Counted from the stretch's first letter, positions 32,161 to 43,607 are shown. The stretch: DNA of 64,000 nucleotides from Macrothele yani (GCA_039090855.1 CM076991.1:103738021-103802020), one strand, 5' to 3'. Made by a program: numbers and translations. The notes: a model not told the origin generated them from the sequence alone.

Positions 32161-34110
32161 GATGTCCTGAAAGTTAAGGTTGAGTGCATGTTTGGATGCC
32201 TCGGTTGTTATGGTTGTCTGCATATTCGTATGTCTCCGTTGTTATGGTTGACTGTATGTTCGTATGTCTCGGTTGTTATGGTTGTCTGCATATTCGTATG
32301 TCTCGATTGTTATAGTTGTCTATATGTTCCGATGTCTCTGTTACGGTTGTATGCATGTTCAGATGTCTCGGTTGTTATGGTTGAGTGCATGTTCGGATAT
32401 ATCTTTTGTTATGGTTGTCTGTATGTTCGGATGCCTCGGTTGTTATGGTTGTCTGCATATTCGGATGTCTCGATTGTTATGGTTGTCTACATCTTCGGAT
32501 GTCGATGTTATGGTTGTCTGCATGACGGATGTCTCGGTTGTTATGGTTGTCTGCATATTCGGAGGTCTCGATTGTTATGGTTGTCTACGTGATTCGGATG
32601 ACTCGACTGATATGGTTGTCTACATCTTCGGATGTCTATGTTATGGTTATCTGCATGACGGATGTCTCGGTTGTTATGGTTGTCTGCATATTCGGATGTC
32701 TCGATTGTTATGGTTGTCTACATCTTCGGATGTCGATGTTATGGTTGTCTGCATGACGGATGTCTCGGTTGTTATGGTTGTCTGCATATTCGGATGTCTC
32801 GATTGTTATGGTTGTCTGCATATTCGTATGTCTCGATTGTTATGGTTGTCTACATGTTCGGAGGCTTCTGCGGTTACAGTCATGTTCAAGTCTCTCGGGC
32901 GTTCTGGTCGTCTGCATATTTTGGTGTCTCGGGCTTTATAGATTTCCGCACGCTCAAGTGTCTCGGGCTTTATAGATTTCTGCACGCTCAAGTGTCTCGG
33001 ACGTTAAAGTTTACCACTTGTTCGGGTGTTTCGAACGTCATGATCGTCTGCATATTCGAGTATACCTGGCGTTATAGACTTTTGCATGTTTTGGTGTTTC
33101 AGATGTCATGGTCATCATCATGCACTGGTATCTCGGGATTCATATTCGTTTGCATATTCAGGTGTGCCGGGTGTTAGGGTTGTCTACCTGATCGCGTGTG
33201 TCAGATGATCATCTGCATGTTCAGGTGTGTTGAGGTTCATATAGTTTTCGGCCTACTGAGGTGTCCTGGATGTTATGGTCGTTTGCATGCTCTAATGTTA
33301 TGGTCGTTCGCATGCTCTAATGTTATGGTCGTTTGCATGCTCTAATGTTATGGTCGGTCGCACGCTCTAATGTTATGGTCGTTTGCATGCTCTAATGTCA
33401 TGGGCTGGTTTGGGTGTCTGCTGGTTTGGGTGTCTTAGACGTTATGGTCACTTTCGTATTCGGAGTCATGGGCGCTACAGTCTTCTGCTGATTTAGGTTT
33501 CTCGTACGTTACGTTCTTCTGCTTGTTCTGGTCTCTCTGGCGTTATGGTAGTCTGCATGTTTTGGTGTCTCGGGCTTTATAGTCTTTTGCATGTTCAAGT
33601 GTCTCGGACGTTAAAGTTTTCTACGTGTTCGGGTGTTACGAACGTCACGGTCATCTACATATTCGAGTATACCTGGCGTTATTGTCTTTTGCATGTTTCG
33701 GTGTTTCAGACGTTATAGTCGTTTTCATGTACTGGTTTCTCGGGATTCATAGTCTTTTGCATATTCAGGTGTGCCAGACGTTAAGGTTTTCTACGTGGTC
33801 GGGTACGTCGGATGATAATCAGCTTCATATAGTTTTCGGCCTACTTAGGTGTCCCGGATGTTATGGTCGTTTGCATTCTCTAGTGTCGCGGTCTTTACAG
33901 TCTTCTGCTGGTTTCGGTATCTTAGACGTTATGGTAATCTTCATGTACGGTATCATGGGCATTATAGTTTTGTGCTGATTCGGGTATCAAGGGCATTATA
34001 GTTTCTGCTGATTCGGGCGTCACATACGTTACGTTCGTCTGTTTGTGCTGGTGTCTCATGCCTTATGTTTGTCCTCATGCTCGAGTGTCTAGGGAGTTGC
34101 AGTCGTCTAA
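32161..34110. repeat. 34-bp minisatellite with second-order duplication
   Basis: Core units such as GGATGTCTCGATTGTTATGG then TTGTCTGCATATTC are 34 bp and nearly regular from 32161 to 32870. After that they become divergent (CTCGGGCTTTATAGATTTC types). A larger segment is repeated about 590-607 bp apart (ATTCGAGTATACCTGGCGTT at 33054 and 33661; ATAGTTTTCGGCCTACT at 33241 and 33829). Because 34 bp shifts the frame each unit and contains no stop in any plus frame, three overlapping long frames arise (up to 225 codons). These are not proteins. Confidence 0.92.
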
Positions 34111-34469
34111 AGGTTAACAACAGTGAGAAGAAAATAATTTTATGTGCAATCGGATCCTTTGCAAATATATTCTTTAAACAACACATGTTGCTGAGGGTGA
34201 ACTGATGCGAAGCATTGTTGAAGTAAAAGAAGTGAAAAAATGATGTCACAGTTGCTCGTGTAGAATACACAGCGAAGCAAAGATTAGGAGAGTGATCATC
34301 ATTATCTGCATTAATAGCAGCGATGGAAACGGGCCACGGGTCACGCAGTCGACCATTTCTTGCAGATCAAATGGGTCGGGTCAAGGAGCTCCTGACCCGA
34401 TTTCGACCAGTTTTTATTTTTGAAAAGAAAAAATATTTCAAAGAACCCTTCAGAGGTCTCTGAAATAAT
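34111..34469. other. unassigned spacer
   Basis: Nothing recognised. Confidence 0.4.
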
Positions 34470-35191
34470 ACTTCAGAGCTGCAGAGTATGATTCAGGAAC
34501 TTGCTGAGAAGGGTAAAGAAATGGGATTAAAAATGAACTTTCAGAAGACAAAACTGTTGTACAATGCTTTTACAAGGAATGAAGATTTTTCAATTGATGG
34601 GGAAAAGCTGGAGATAACCAATTCCTACGTTTGCCTTGAACAGCAGATATCAAGCAAATGTCACATTGATGAAGAAATCAATTGGCCTAAAAATCTTGGT
34701 TTGAGAGCTTTTGGAAGAAACAGTACAATTTTCAAGAGCAATATGCAATTATGTCTTAAAAGAAAAGTATTTAATCAATGCATCCTTCCAGTGCTTATGT
34801 ACTGAGCAGGGACGTGGACCTTAATTGAAAAAGACATTTAAAGACTGCAAACAACTGAAAGAACATTGAGAGATGCATGCTTGGTGTAATCAAGAAAGAT
34901 AAAAAGAGGAACTCGTGGATAAGGAAAATGACAAGAGTGGAAGACATCATGATCAGTAAAATCCCTGAAATGGCGATGGGCTGGACATATTTCCAGGAGA
35001 ACGGACCACCTATGAACAACCAACATTTTTGACTGGTTTCCAAGGGACAGGAAAAGGCCCAGAAAAAAAGACAACATGGGAAATGGGTGGATGGAGGAAG
35101 CTAGCCCAAGACAGTCCTTTGTTGAAGAAACTTTGGGAGACCTTCATCCAGCAGTGGGTTGATAATGATTGACAATGATGATGATGATACA
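34470..35191 (+). mobile_element. RTE-type LINE, 5'-truncated (copy R2)
   Basis: Starts abruptly within RT coding (ELQSMIQELA) and continues GLKMNFQKTKLLYNAFTRNE, FGRNSTIFKSNMQLCLKRKV and FNQCILPVLMY. A stop at 34803 follows, then frameshifted C-terminal coding to the tail GATTGACAATGATGATGATG at 35167-35190. It shares the C-terminal half of RT with R3 and R4, and the abrupt 5' end and ATG-repeat tail indicate a truncated retroposed copy. Its 3' end faces that of R3, 515 bp away. Confidence 0.88.
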
Positions 35192-35704
35192 TTCGTATTT
35201 ATAGTTCAAAGAAGATTTGTCCTGGTCAGGTCCGGGTCGGGTCCGGGTACAAAATTTTTAACCCTTTTCAAACTCTGGTTAATAGGGGGTACGATAATCA
35301 GGGAATGACGGAATAAAACAAATTAGCTCTTAATGTTGCCCGTGAAAACGTTTTAGTGAGATTTTTAATAGTAAACAGGGAATTCAGCGTTCTCCAGCTA
35401 TAAAGGATGAGCAGATGAACAGCCAAACATGAAAGTCGTTAATTAATGCAAGCCTGACCTAAAGAATATCTAAAACAGAATATTTTCTCTGACTGAAGCG
35501 AGTTATAATTATGAGAAATGCATATAATGTTACCAGCAGACAGTTAAAGCCGTTTTCTTAAATTTTCTCTGTTTGGACTTTCAAACATTTTTAAACTCTC
35601 AGAGTCAGAAACGTTACCAAAAATGCAAGAAACATTAGGAGTTTTATTTCACCAATAAAAACAAAAAAAGAGACTTTTGCTCCTTTTGCATCTCTGATTA
35701 GGGA
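35192..35704. other. spacer between two convergent RTE copies
   Basis: Non-coding AT-rich DNA with no repeat ends noticed. The TCCGGGTCGGGTCCGGGT stretch at about 35230 echoes GGGTCGGGTC near 34375. Confidence 0.4.
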
Positions 35705-37557
35705 TCATCATCATCATCATCATCACTGTCAACCATTATCAATCCACTGCTGGACGAAGGTCTCCCCAAGTTTCCTCCACAACGGTCTGTCTTGTGCCAG
35801 TCTCCTCCAAGTCACTCCCGCACACTTTCGAATTTCATCCACCCATCTCCCATGTGGTCTTCTTCTGGGTCTTTTCCTGTCCCTTAGAATCCAATCTAAA
35901 ACTTCGGCTGTCCATCGATGGCCTGTCCTTCTGGCAGTATGCCCAGCTCATTGCCATTTCAGGGATTTAACTCTGATCATGCTGTCTTCCATTCTTATCA
36001 TTTTTCGGATCCACGAGTTCCTCTTCTTATCTCTCCTGGTTACACCAAGCATGCATCTCTCCATGCTACTTTGAGTTGTCTGCAGCCTTTGTATGTCTCT
36101 TTTAGTTAAGGTCCACGTCTCTGCACCATACGTAAGCACTGGAAGGATGCATTGATCAAACACTTTTCTTTTAAGACATAATGGCATATTGCTCTTGAAA
36201 ATTATGCTGTTTCTTCCAAAAGCTCTACAGGCAAGTTTTGTACGCCAATTAATTTCTTCATCAATGTGACCCTCACTTGATATCTGCTGTCTAAGATAAA
36301 CGTACGTGTCTGTTATCTCCAGCTTTTCTCCATCAATCGATAAAACTTCATTTCGTGTAAAAGCATTGAACATCACTTTTGTCTTCTGAAAGTTCATTTT
36401 TAATCCCACTTCTTTACTCTTGTCAGCAAGTTCTTGGATCATACTCTGCAGCTCTGATGGGGTAGTTGCAAAAATGACTACGTCATCAGCAAAACGAAGG
36501 TGGGTTAGATAATCTCCATTAATCTTTATCCCTGTGTTTTTCCAGTTCAGTGATTGAAAGACATTTTCCAATGTGGTGTTAAAGAGCTTCGGAGATATGG
36601 TGTCACCTTGTCTCACTCCCTTTCCAATTTTTATGTGAGTTGTATTTTCAAACAGCCGAATCTTTGCACTCGTATTTTCATAGATGTTATTAATAATATT
36701 AATGTTTTCATCTTCAATACCGCAGGATTTCAGAGCCATTGTAACTGCTGATGGTTTCACAGAATCAAAGGCTTTTTTATAATCGATAAAAGCCATGCAC
36801 AATGGAAGTTCATATTCCCTCGCTCTTTCAATTAGTTCTCTCAGTACGTGGATATGATCTATTGTGCTGTAGCCACTCCTGAATCCAGCTTGTTCTCTCG
36901 GTTGAGCCATGTCCAGTGTTACCTTCAAACGGTGTGAAAGAACTTTAGTGAAGATTTTATAAACCACTGATAGGAGGCTGATAGGTCTGTAGTTCCTGAG
37001 ATCCTCAATGTCACCTTTTTTATGTAGCAGGATCCTTATAGCGTTGTTCCAATCCTCAGGAATCTTCCCTTCATTAAGGCATTGGGTGAAAATTTGGGCG
37101 AGTACTGTTTCGATTTCTCCACTTGCTTCTTGTACGATGTCTACAGTAATTCCATCTTCTCCTGGAGCTTTTTTCCGCTTCATGTTCTTGATTGCATGTG
37201 CAACTTCTGCTGAGAGGACTGGAAGAACTCTGGCACTGGTACCTTCCATGATGTCTGGAGTACATGCATCATCCCTTTCATATAACTTGGAGTAGAAATC
37301 TCTTGTCAAAATTTCGCCTGTGTTTCTTGTTACAGAACCATCTTCTTTTCTCAGTGCCATAATCTGTTTTCTTCCCTTACTGAGATGTCCTTTTGCTGTC
37401 TTTAGGCTTTGGTTGTTTTCAATTGCTTTCCTCACTAGTTTACAGTTGAATTTCCTTACGTCTTCAGTGATACGTTTTCGTACTGTCTTGCATAGCTCTA
37501 TGTATTCCACTTTGGAAGTCACATCTTCTTTAGTTGTCCTCATCTGTCTTCTTTTTT
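35705..37557 (-). mobile_element. RTE-type LINE, 5'-truncated (copy R3)
   Basis: On the minus strand, from about 37557 down to the ATG-repeat tail, seen as ATCATCATCATCATCATCAC at 35705-35725. Contains most of the RT region but no endonuclease; a T-rich tract at 37551-37567 lies at the broken end. Confidence 0.9.
35948..37543 (-). pseudogene. RTE reverse transcriptase, long open frame
   Basis: An uninterrupted 531-codon frame. RT motifs in order: NYRPISLLSVVYKIFTKVLS, EQAGFRSGYSTIDHIH, CMAFIDYKKAFDSV, GVRQGDTISPKLFNTTLENV, and the catalytic HLRFADDVVIFATT, then GLKMNFQKTKVMFNAFTRNE. It copies element RNA into DNA at the target. The apurinic endonuclease domain that precedes RT in this clade is missing. 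The frame ends at KSLKWQ-stop, where the aligned R2 sequence has KSLKWRWAGHIS, so a Trp codon became TGA about 70-80 residues before the true end. A two-codon deletion (RDFYSKL against RVKDFYSKL in R4) is also seen. Confidence 0.88.
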
Positions 37558-38352
37558 TTTTTCTTTTTTGATACGGAATAATATATTGAGATCACCCAGT
37601 TCAATTTCTTGCCAATTCGTTCAAATCTATAGAAATAAATCTGCCAAGAAAGATTGAATAGAGATAAATGATAGTGCTTGAGATATCAAAGTATGAAAAA
37701 AACCGCTTATGAAGTTTTTTATACCCCTTTCGTAGTTGCTTTGCATGCTCATTTTTTAAGCTTTCAAAGTGACATATCCTCCCTCTCACCCCCGAACTTC
37801 CCTTGTCCTACACTATTTGAATGTTCCTTCTCTAAGCTTCTAAGTTGGGGTCAGTTGTTTTTTTTATTAGATGCTCACAAAATTGTGTTTTCTCGTTTTC
37901 ATTTAGCTTTTTCTGTCAGTTTTATTTCTTCTTTCTGTTCTAAATCATTTCCACTTACTCTTCCTTTTAGTTTATCTCCATTTATTGAATAAATAAAACC
38001 AAAAGTGATAAATTATTTGTCACTTTTGTTTGAATCATTAGAATTCCTTTAGACATCCGAACACCTGATTGAAATGATTCGTTTCTTTTCATTTTCAAGT
38101 GCTGATTCCAATAATCAAAAACGCTTATGGGGTAATAAAATCCATTTATTTACTAATGCAAAGAGTATGTAGAATCTCTAAGCTTTCGCTCTTAACTGGG
38201 AAGCTTTTTCAAGGCAATAGGTAGAAATAAAATGCAGAGAATCAGAACACGTAAGAAACAAAGATGATTTCTTTTGGAAAATAACGTGGATGACATCACG
38301 AGCGGTTTTACCTGAACTTTTATCACGCAATTATACGGTGTGCTTTTTATTT
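37558..38352. other. AT-rich spacer with possible PLE-type tail
   Basis: Mostly T-rich. At 38176-38212 the minus strand contains GCTTCCCAGTTAAGAGCGAA then AGCTTAGAG, a configuration reminiscent of decayed PLE hammerhead sequence, but the CUGANGA core is not intact. No gene is seen. Confidence 0.35.
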
Positions 38353-39420
38353 ACGCTTTCCAACCGTAGGTTGAAGAAGCGTATATGCTCCAGCTTTTTC
38401 CCGTCAGTCCATCCGTCCGTCTGTCTTTCGGCACGATAACTCACGTAAAAATGGTTCGATTTCGATGACATTTTACTATGTGGTAGGGAACCACCAAGGG
38501 ACGAATCCTATTTAAAATGGGTGAAGTGGGGTCAAAGGTCACGCCATAAGAGTAGGATCCATTCAATTGCCCTTATGCGTCATAACTTGCGTAAATATGG
38601 TTCGATTTCGATGAAATTTTAGTATTTGGTAAGGAACCACCTGGGGACGAACCCTATTGAAAATGGGTGAAATGGGGTCAAAGGTCAGGGCATAAAAGTG
38701 GAATCCATTCCATTGCCTTTATGCGTCGTAATATGCGTAAATATGGTTCGATTTCGATGAAATTTTAGTATGTGGTAGGGCACCACATGGGCACGAACCC
38801 TATTGAAAATGGGCGAAATGGGGTCAAAGGTCAGGCAGGACATAAGAGCAGGATTTGTTCCATTGCCCTTATGCGTCATAACTTGCGTAAAAATGGTTCG
38901 ATTTCGATGAAATTTTAGTATGTGGTAGGGAGCCACTGGGGACGAACCCTATTGAAAATGGGCGAAATGGGGTCAAAGGTCAGGACACTGGAGAGGGATT
39001 CATTCTATTGTCCTTGTGCATCATAACTTACCAAAAAATGTTTCGATTGCGACAAAACGTTATCATGTTGTTCCGGAGGTATAGTGAACCAGTTCTGTTG
39101 AATATCAACGAAATGGGATCAAAGGTCATTGCACAAAAGCAAGATTTATTCCACAGCCATTATTCTCATAACTTGCGTAAAACTGCGTCTATTGCGACAA
39201 AACTTTAGTATGTTATTCTTGAGGTGCACTGAACCGGTGCTGTTGAATTTCATCGAAATATGGTCAAAGGTCAGGACACAGGAGCGAGATTTATTCCACA
39301 GCTATTATCCTCATAACTTGAGTAATAATTTCTGGTATGTTGGAAAGCGTATCATAATCAATGCATTGCATGATTTTACTAACTTGTTCTTTAATAATAC
39401 ACTCCAACCCATGGTGGTTT
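38353..39420 (+). repeat. dispersed repeat family D (copy 3), terminal hairpin plus ~146-bp subunits
   Basis: The left end at 38353-38382 (ACGCTTTCCAACCGTAGG then TTGAAGAAGCGT) folds on itself with a GTA loop. About six subunits follow, with ATGGTTCGAT or variants at 38451, 38597, 38743, 38893, 39038 and 39183 (146, 146, 150, 145, 145 bp). The motif ACGCTTTCCAAC reappears inverted near the right end (39339-39350). No coding. It could be a non-autonomous element of unknown class. Confidence 0.75.
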
Positions 39421-39499
39421 CATAGAGACCATATCATTCCATGTTGGCCTGCTGGGGAGGATTTCGACTGTTTCCCGGATGACAGTCTCTTAAAAGTTC

Positions 39500-39640
39500 G
39501 TGTAAGGAGCAATTCTAACATTAAACAGAAGTCATCGCTCTTTCCACGTTTATAAGTGAGTCACGGAAAAAGTGTAAACGGTCGCCACCGGGAATCGAAC
39601 CCACGGTCTTCCAGTTACGCCACGGCACTTGGAAAGAGCG
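39500..39640 (-). mobile_element. tRNA-derived SINE, family E fragment
   Basis: The minus strand carries a tRNA-like head; on the plus strand the B box is seen as GGGAATCGAACCCACGG, flanked by ATCGCTCTTTCCACGTTTA as in other family E copies. AAAGAGCGAT at 39635 faces ATCGCTCTTT at 39532, so the head is bracketed by a short inverted repeat. Confidence 0.55.
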
Positions 39641-39689
39641 ATCACTTCTATTTGATGTTCCAAGTCCACGTCAATTGTGTTTATTAATA

Positions 39690-39965
39690 ATTCTAACATT
39701 GTTCTACATAGGAGCGGCTGAACAATGCATGACATCTTTGGCAACTGCTGTATTCTGCATGTCCTGCTTGACACTTTGCATGTGTTCTTTGCATCTAGTG
39801 TCTAAGGATGGCTTTGTCATTGCGATATATATCTTTCCTTTGTTGTTAAGGTATGCTATTATAACAGTATAGCGCACACACCCGCTTTTTCTTTGACACA
39901 CTGTCTCCCCATGCATCTTGATATTATACATGATAAGGGAGTTGATGATTTCATTGCTACTGTGA
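39690..39965 (-). pseudogene. Penelope-like GIY-YIG remnant
   Basis: Minus-strand codons read CVRYTVIIAYLNNKGKIYIA then MTKPSLDTRCKEHMQSVKQD. This matches the GIY-YIG pattern (GVY...C...KVYIGxTxRSLxTRxKEH) with the G of YIG changed to A and other substitutions. The rest of the PLE is absent or unrecognisable. Confidence 0.6.
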
Positions 39966-40185
39966 TGTTGTATTTATGTAATAAATTCTTCAACCAATGT
40001 GTAAAGCTTGGTACACATGTGATGGATCAATGATCCCACTAAATAAACGGATTTTACTGTGGTATAAAACATTTTTGATTGTGCATAGTATGGTGTACTT
40101 TTAACTAGTATTGCTGATTCTAATTTTACGACGAACTTACTGCTATTTCTTTTTTATTTATTTTTTTTCATTTTAGTATAGATAA

Positions 40186-40800
40186 ACAACGTTTATAAAT
40201 ACAATTATTTATAACTTAAGGTCTATTATAGTTTATCTTGAAACTATGGGCTGTCACTGTGACTCGGCGGTCTAAGAGTTGCCTTACGACCATTCGTTCG
40301 AGTTGGGTCCGGGTTCGAATCCCGGTAAAGCATGCATATTGTGTTTGTCTTACGGCACTGGCTTTCTCCGTTCCCTAGAGACAGTGGCCTTAAATTAGGG
40401 ACGAGCGACTCTTAATAACCCATTGAGTCCGTCACAGTGGTCGTTAAACTTTCAATCAATCAATCTGGAAACTACAGTCCAGAGCGATCAGTACTATGGC
40501 GTGTTAATTTCTTTCTTGTGAAGACGTTATGGTATCCATGTGCTACATGTCACGTGGCGGTTATTGGTTTTGTTATCGTGGCGGCTTTTAGTTTTTATCG
40601 GTTTTTCGCCATATCCATCTAGCGCTTGGAAGGCAATTATCAAACTGACAACCGCCACGTGAGACGTGGCACTTGAAACTAACAACATAGCCATAAGCAA
40701 GAAATCAGCACGCCATAGTCCTGATGAAACTAGACCATAGCTTTGAGCGAAACCATAGTAGACCTTAAGTTATAAATAATTGTATTTATAAATGTTTTTC
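40186..40800. mobile_element. foldback (long inverted repeat) element split by a SINE
   Basis: The left arm from 40186 (CGTTTATAAATACAATTATT, TATAACTTAAGGTCTATTAT) is the inverse of the right arm ending about 40795. After removing the SINE at 40252-40464 the arm continues through CAGTACTATGGCGTG and TGTCACGTGGCGGTTATTGG, mirrored by CCAATTCC-type sequence and CAACCGCCACGTGAGACGTG. Arms are about 200 bp around a short centre near 40580-40620. No coding. Confidence 0.75.
40252..40464 (+). mobile_element. tRNA-derived SINE, family B (copy 3)
   Basis: Plus strand: GTGACTCGGCGGTCTAAGAG (A-box region), GGGTCCGGGTTCGAATCCCG (B box), then AAATTAGGGACGAGCGACT and AGTGGTCGTTAAACTTTCAA. A tail-like CAATCAATC run follows. 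Flanks TTGAAACTATGG and TCTGGAAACTACAG look like an eroded target duplication within the foldback arm. Confidence 0.82.
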
Positions 40801-41494
40801 CATTTTAAAATCAAAATATAACAATGCAATGTCTGTAGTTCATAAATTTAAAATGATTTCTTTTATTTCATTGCCTGAAGATTAGTAACTGTTTCTTCAC
40901 TGAGCACTTTGTTTGTGATTTTGTGTGTGATTATCACTTTCCGTGATTCGCCCTCTTCAATTTGTTATCAGAACCACTCTGACTTCGTCAAATTGTGGTT
41001 TACATACTGTCGATTTGAAAAGGTGTCAGTTGCGATTAAATGTGCGTGTGCTCGCGGGAGAGGGAGCGAGAGAGAAACTGAAGCCTAGGGGACCTGTACA
41101 GAATCCATACTTTGGTTAATGAGCCAGAATAGAATCTTATTTATTCAAAAGGGCCTGAATACAATAAGGATTCCAAGATGCCTTATCAAGCACTCACTTT
41201 AATGTACCGTGTGGGAAATGCCTTTACCCCACGTTATTATCAGCATACAACTAAGATCCCCAATAACTGCAAAATTATAAGGAATTGGCCTGCTTTTGGG
41301 GAGCATAGGATTATTTACAATGCAGTGCACCTTCCTTTGGAAGCAGTGAGAATCATATATAAAATGTATAAACCTTTTTTTTTTTTTTTTTTTGAGAAAT
41401 TATTAAGTATGTTAAAAAAGAAAGATTTTCTTGAAATAAAACGTCTGAAATACGGTCATGCAGTACAGAATTTATCCGGAACTGTTTTGGCATA
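40801..41494. other. unassigned spacer
   Basis: A 118-codon plus frame at 41178-41534 has no recognisable domain and runs through a T-run, so I do not call it a gene. Confidence 0.4.
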
Positions 41495-41623
41495 TACGAT
41501 GGTAAATCTAAAATTATCCGCACTTGCGCCATAATGTTTTTTAGGTTAACCGCACTGCTTTCTGTGCGCGCATGCTATAACGTGGTATTCTTGTGGTTAT
41601 GTTACTGAAGTTTCATCTTAATT

Positions 41624-42456
41624 GCTACAGTTTTCTTTGTTCTGCTACAGAGTAAACATGACCGCTCCACTGGCAGTGTGCACCAAGGAAGAACAGAGAG
41701 CAATGATCCGATTCCTCTGGTCTGAAGGTGTGTCAGTGGCTGAAACTCATCGCAGGCTTGCAGCACAATGCGGGGACAGCACTCTACCACTTGGAAGTGT
41801 GTATGAGTGGATCGAGAAGTTTAAAAATGGCTACATTTTTCTTTGTTCTGTTACAGAGTAAACATGACCGCTCCACTGGCAGTGTGCACCAAGGAAGAAC
41901 AGAGAGCAATGATCCGATTCCTCTATTCTGAAGGTGTGTCAGTGGCTGAAATTCATCGCAGGCTTGCAGCACAATGCGGGGACAGCACTCTACCACTTGG
42001 AAGTGTGTATGAGTGGATCGAGAAGTTTAAAAATGGAAAAATGGCTACATTTTTCTTTGTTCTGTTACAGAGTAAACATGACCGCTCCACTGGCAGTGTG
42101 CACCAAGGAAGAACAGAGAGCAATGATCCGATTCCTCTGGTCTGAAGGTGTGTCAGTGGCTGAAACTCATCGCAGGCTTGCAGCACAATGCGGGGACAGC
42201 ACTCTACCACGTGGAAGTGTGTATGAGTGGATCGAGAAGTTTAAAAATGGCTACATTTTTCTTTGTTCTGTTACAGAGTAAACATGACCGCTCCACTGGC
42301 AGTGTGCACCAAGGAAGAACAGAGAGCAATGATCCGATTCCTCTGGTCTGAAGGTGTGTCAGTGGCTGAAACTCATCGCAGGCTTGCAGCACAATACGGG
42401 GACAGCGCTCAACCACGCAGAAGTGTGTATGAGTGGATCCAAAAGTTTAAAAATGG
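41624..42456 (+). repeat. 206-214 bp tandem array, four copies, in M3
   Basis: Units contain TTTTTCTTTGTTCTGTTACA, GAGTAAACATGACCGCTCCA and coding to EWIEKFKNG. The ATG recurs at 41658, 41864, 42078 and 42284 (206, 214, 206 bp). Units 1-3 are nearly identical; the fourth carries changes (CAATACGGGGACAGCGCTC) and continues into the rest of the transposase. Each unit repeats the start codon and first HTH, so four N-terminal fragments are encoded. Confidence 0.95.
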
Positions 42457-43360
42457 CCGGACAAGCGTGAAGCATGAAGACGGTGCAGGACGCCCATCAA
42501 CCTCCATCACTGACGGGAAGATTCAGCAAGCTCGAGAGATGATTCTGGTGAACCGACGAGTGACCACCGATGAGGTTGCCTGTTCTCTGCAAACCAGTTA
42601 TGGTTCTGCGTACGAAATCATCCACGAGAAACTTGGTTTCCGTTAAGTCTCTGCAAGATGGGTGCCAAGACAGCTTACCGAAGAGAAGAAGTGCAAACGT
42701 GTGGAGATCTCTCAACGCTTACTCCCTCACTACAACGATGATGGTGAAGCTTTTTTGGAGAGAATCGTCACAGGAGATGAGACCTGGACCCATCACTTTG
42801 AGCCGGAATTCAAACGGCAGAGTATGGAGGAAACACCCGAGATCGCCAGCGAAGAAGAAATTCAAGACACAACCTTCGGCAGGAAAAGTGATGCTAACCG
42901 TTTTTTGATACTCTAAATGGCCTATACTGCAACATTACCAGGACAAGGGGTCTACAGTCGCCAGTGTACGCTACAGTGAAATGCTGGCAAAGGAACTAAA
43001 ACCAGCTATTCCTATCAAACGCCGAGGACTATTGTCGAAACAAGTGTTGTTGTTGCACAACAATACACGACCCCATTCGTCCTCCCACACCGTTGAAGCC
43101 CTCCACAAATTGGTTTCGAGGTCCATACAGTTCAGATCTCGTCCCTTCCGACTTTCACTTCTTTGGACCCCTCAAAGATGCTTTGCGAGGTCGTCGATTT
43201 ACTTCGGACGACGAAGTGAAGGAAGTGGTGTACAAATGGCTGTGTGACCAGCAACAAGCCTTCTTCTCCAATGGAATACGCAAGTTTGTGGACCGCTGGA
43301 ACAAGTGCATCGAAAAGGAAGGAGACTATGTAGAAAAATTATGTACTTTTTCAACCGCTT
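42284..43360 (+). pseudogene. mariner transposase (M3), SETMAR-like, disrupted
   Basis: From the fourth ATG: MTAPLAVCTKEEQRAMIRFL, QKFKNGRTSVKHEDGAGRPS and IIHEKLGFR, then a TAA where Lys is expected (GFRKVSARW). It continues in the same frame with VSARWVPRQLTEEKKCKRVE and IVTGDETWTHHFEPEFKRQS (first Asp), then shifts frame. The second motif is LLHNNTRPH (Asp to Asn). The third, GPYSSDLVPSDFHFFGPLKD, is intact, with the C terminus RWNKCIEKEGDYVEKL. Normally a D,D34D cut-and-paste enzyme; inactive here. Confidence 0.88.
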
Positions 43361-43461
43361 CATTTGTTGTGATATGTTATAGAAAAAGAGTGCGGATAAT
43401 TTTTGATTTACCCTCGTACATTAGAAAACTGAATTTTTACCTTGAAATGCTTAACAATATT

Positions 43462-43604
43462 TGTGACGTCCCACTAAGCTGTAAAACGGCAAGTTAGCGA
43501 TAAGACAAAGTCGGCGTTGTTCATTCGAAAGAGTAACTGCCTCTGGAGCAAGGAGACGTGGAATCGAACTATACACCGCCCGCGAAAGGGCTTAATTTCC
43601 TTCA
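43462..43604 (+). repeat. T2b 5' LTR
   Basis: 143 bp, TG to CA, aligning with T2a LTRs (GTGACGT, then TAGCGATAAG...GTCGGCG, CTCTGGAGCAAGGAGACG). Its tRNA-like B box is decayed (GGAATCGAAC). Confidence 0.6.
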
Positions 43605-43607
43605 CAT

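Larger units (their letters stand above)
41495..43418 (+). mobile_element. mariner transposon M3 with internal fourfold repeat
   Basis: Bounded by TA at 41495 and 43417. The left end reads GATGGTAAATCTAAAATTAT and the complemented right end GAGGGTAAATCAAAAATTAT, followed in both by CCGCACT. The length, 1924 bp, exceeds the usual ~1.3 kb because the 5' end of the transposase is present four times. Confidence 0.92.

Noticed and set aside
32188..33177. Long plus-strand frames (up to 225 codons) with Cys/Tyr/Leu-rich repeats
   Set aside because: They are translations of the 34-bp minisatellite in shifting frames; no independent coding signal.
38140..38240. PLE hammerhead ribozyme on the minus strand
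   Set aside because: A GAGCGAAAGC-like half is present but the CUGANGA core is not, so it is at best a fossil.
41178..41534. 118-codon plus-strand frame before mariner M3
   Set aside because: No recognisable domain, contains a homopolymer-coded Phe run and overlaps the mariner terminal repeat.
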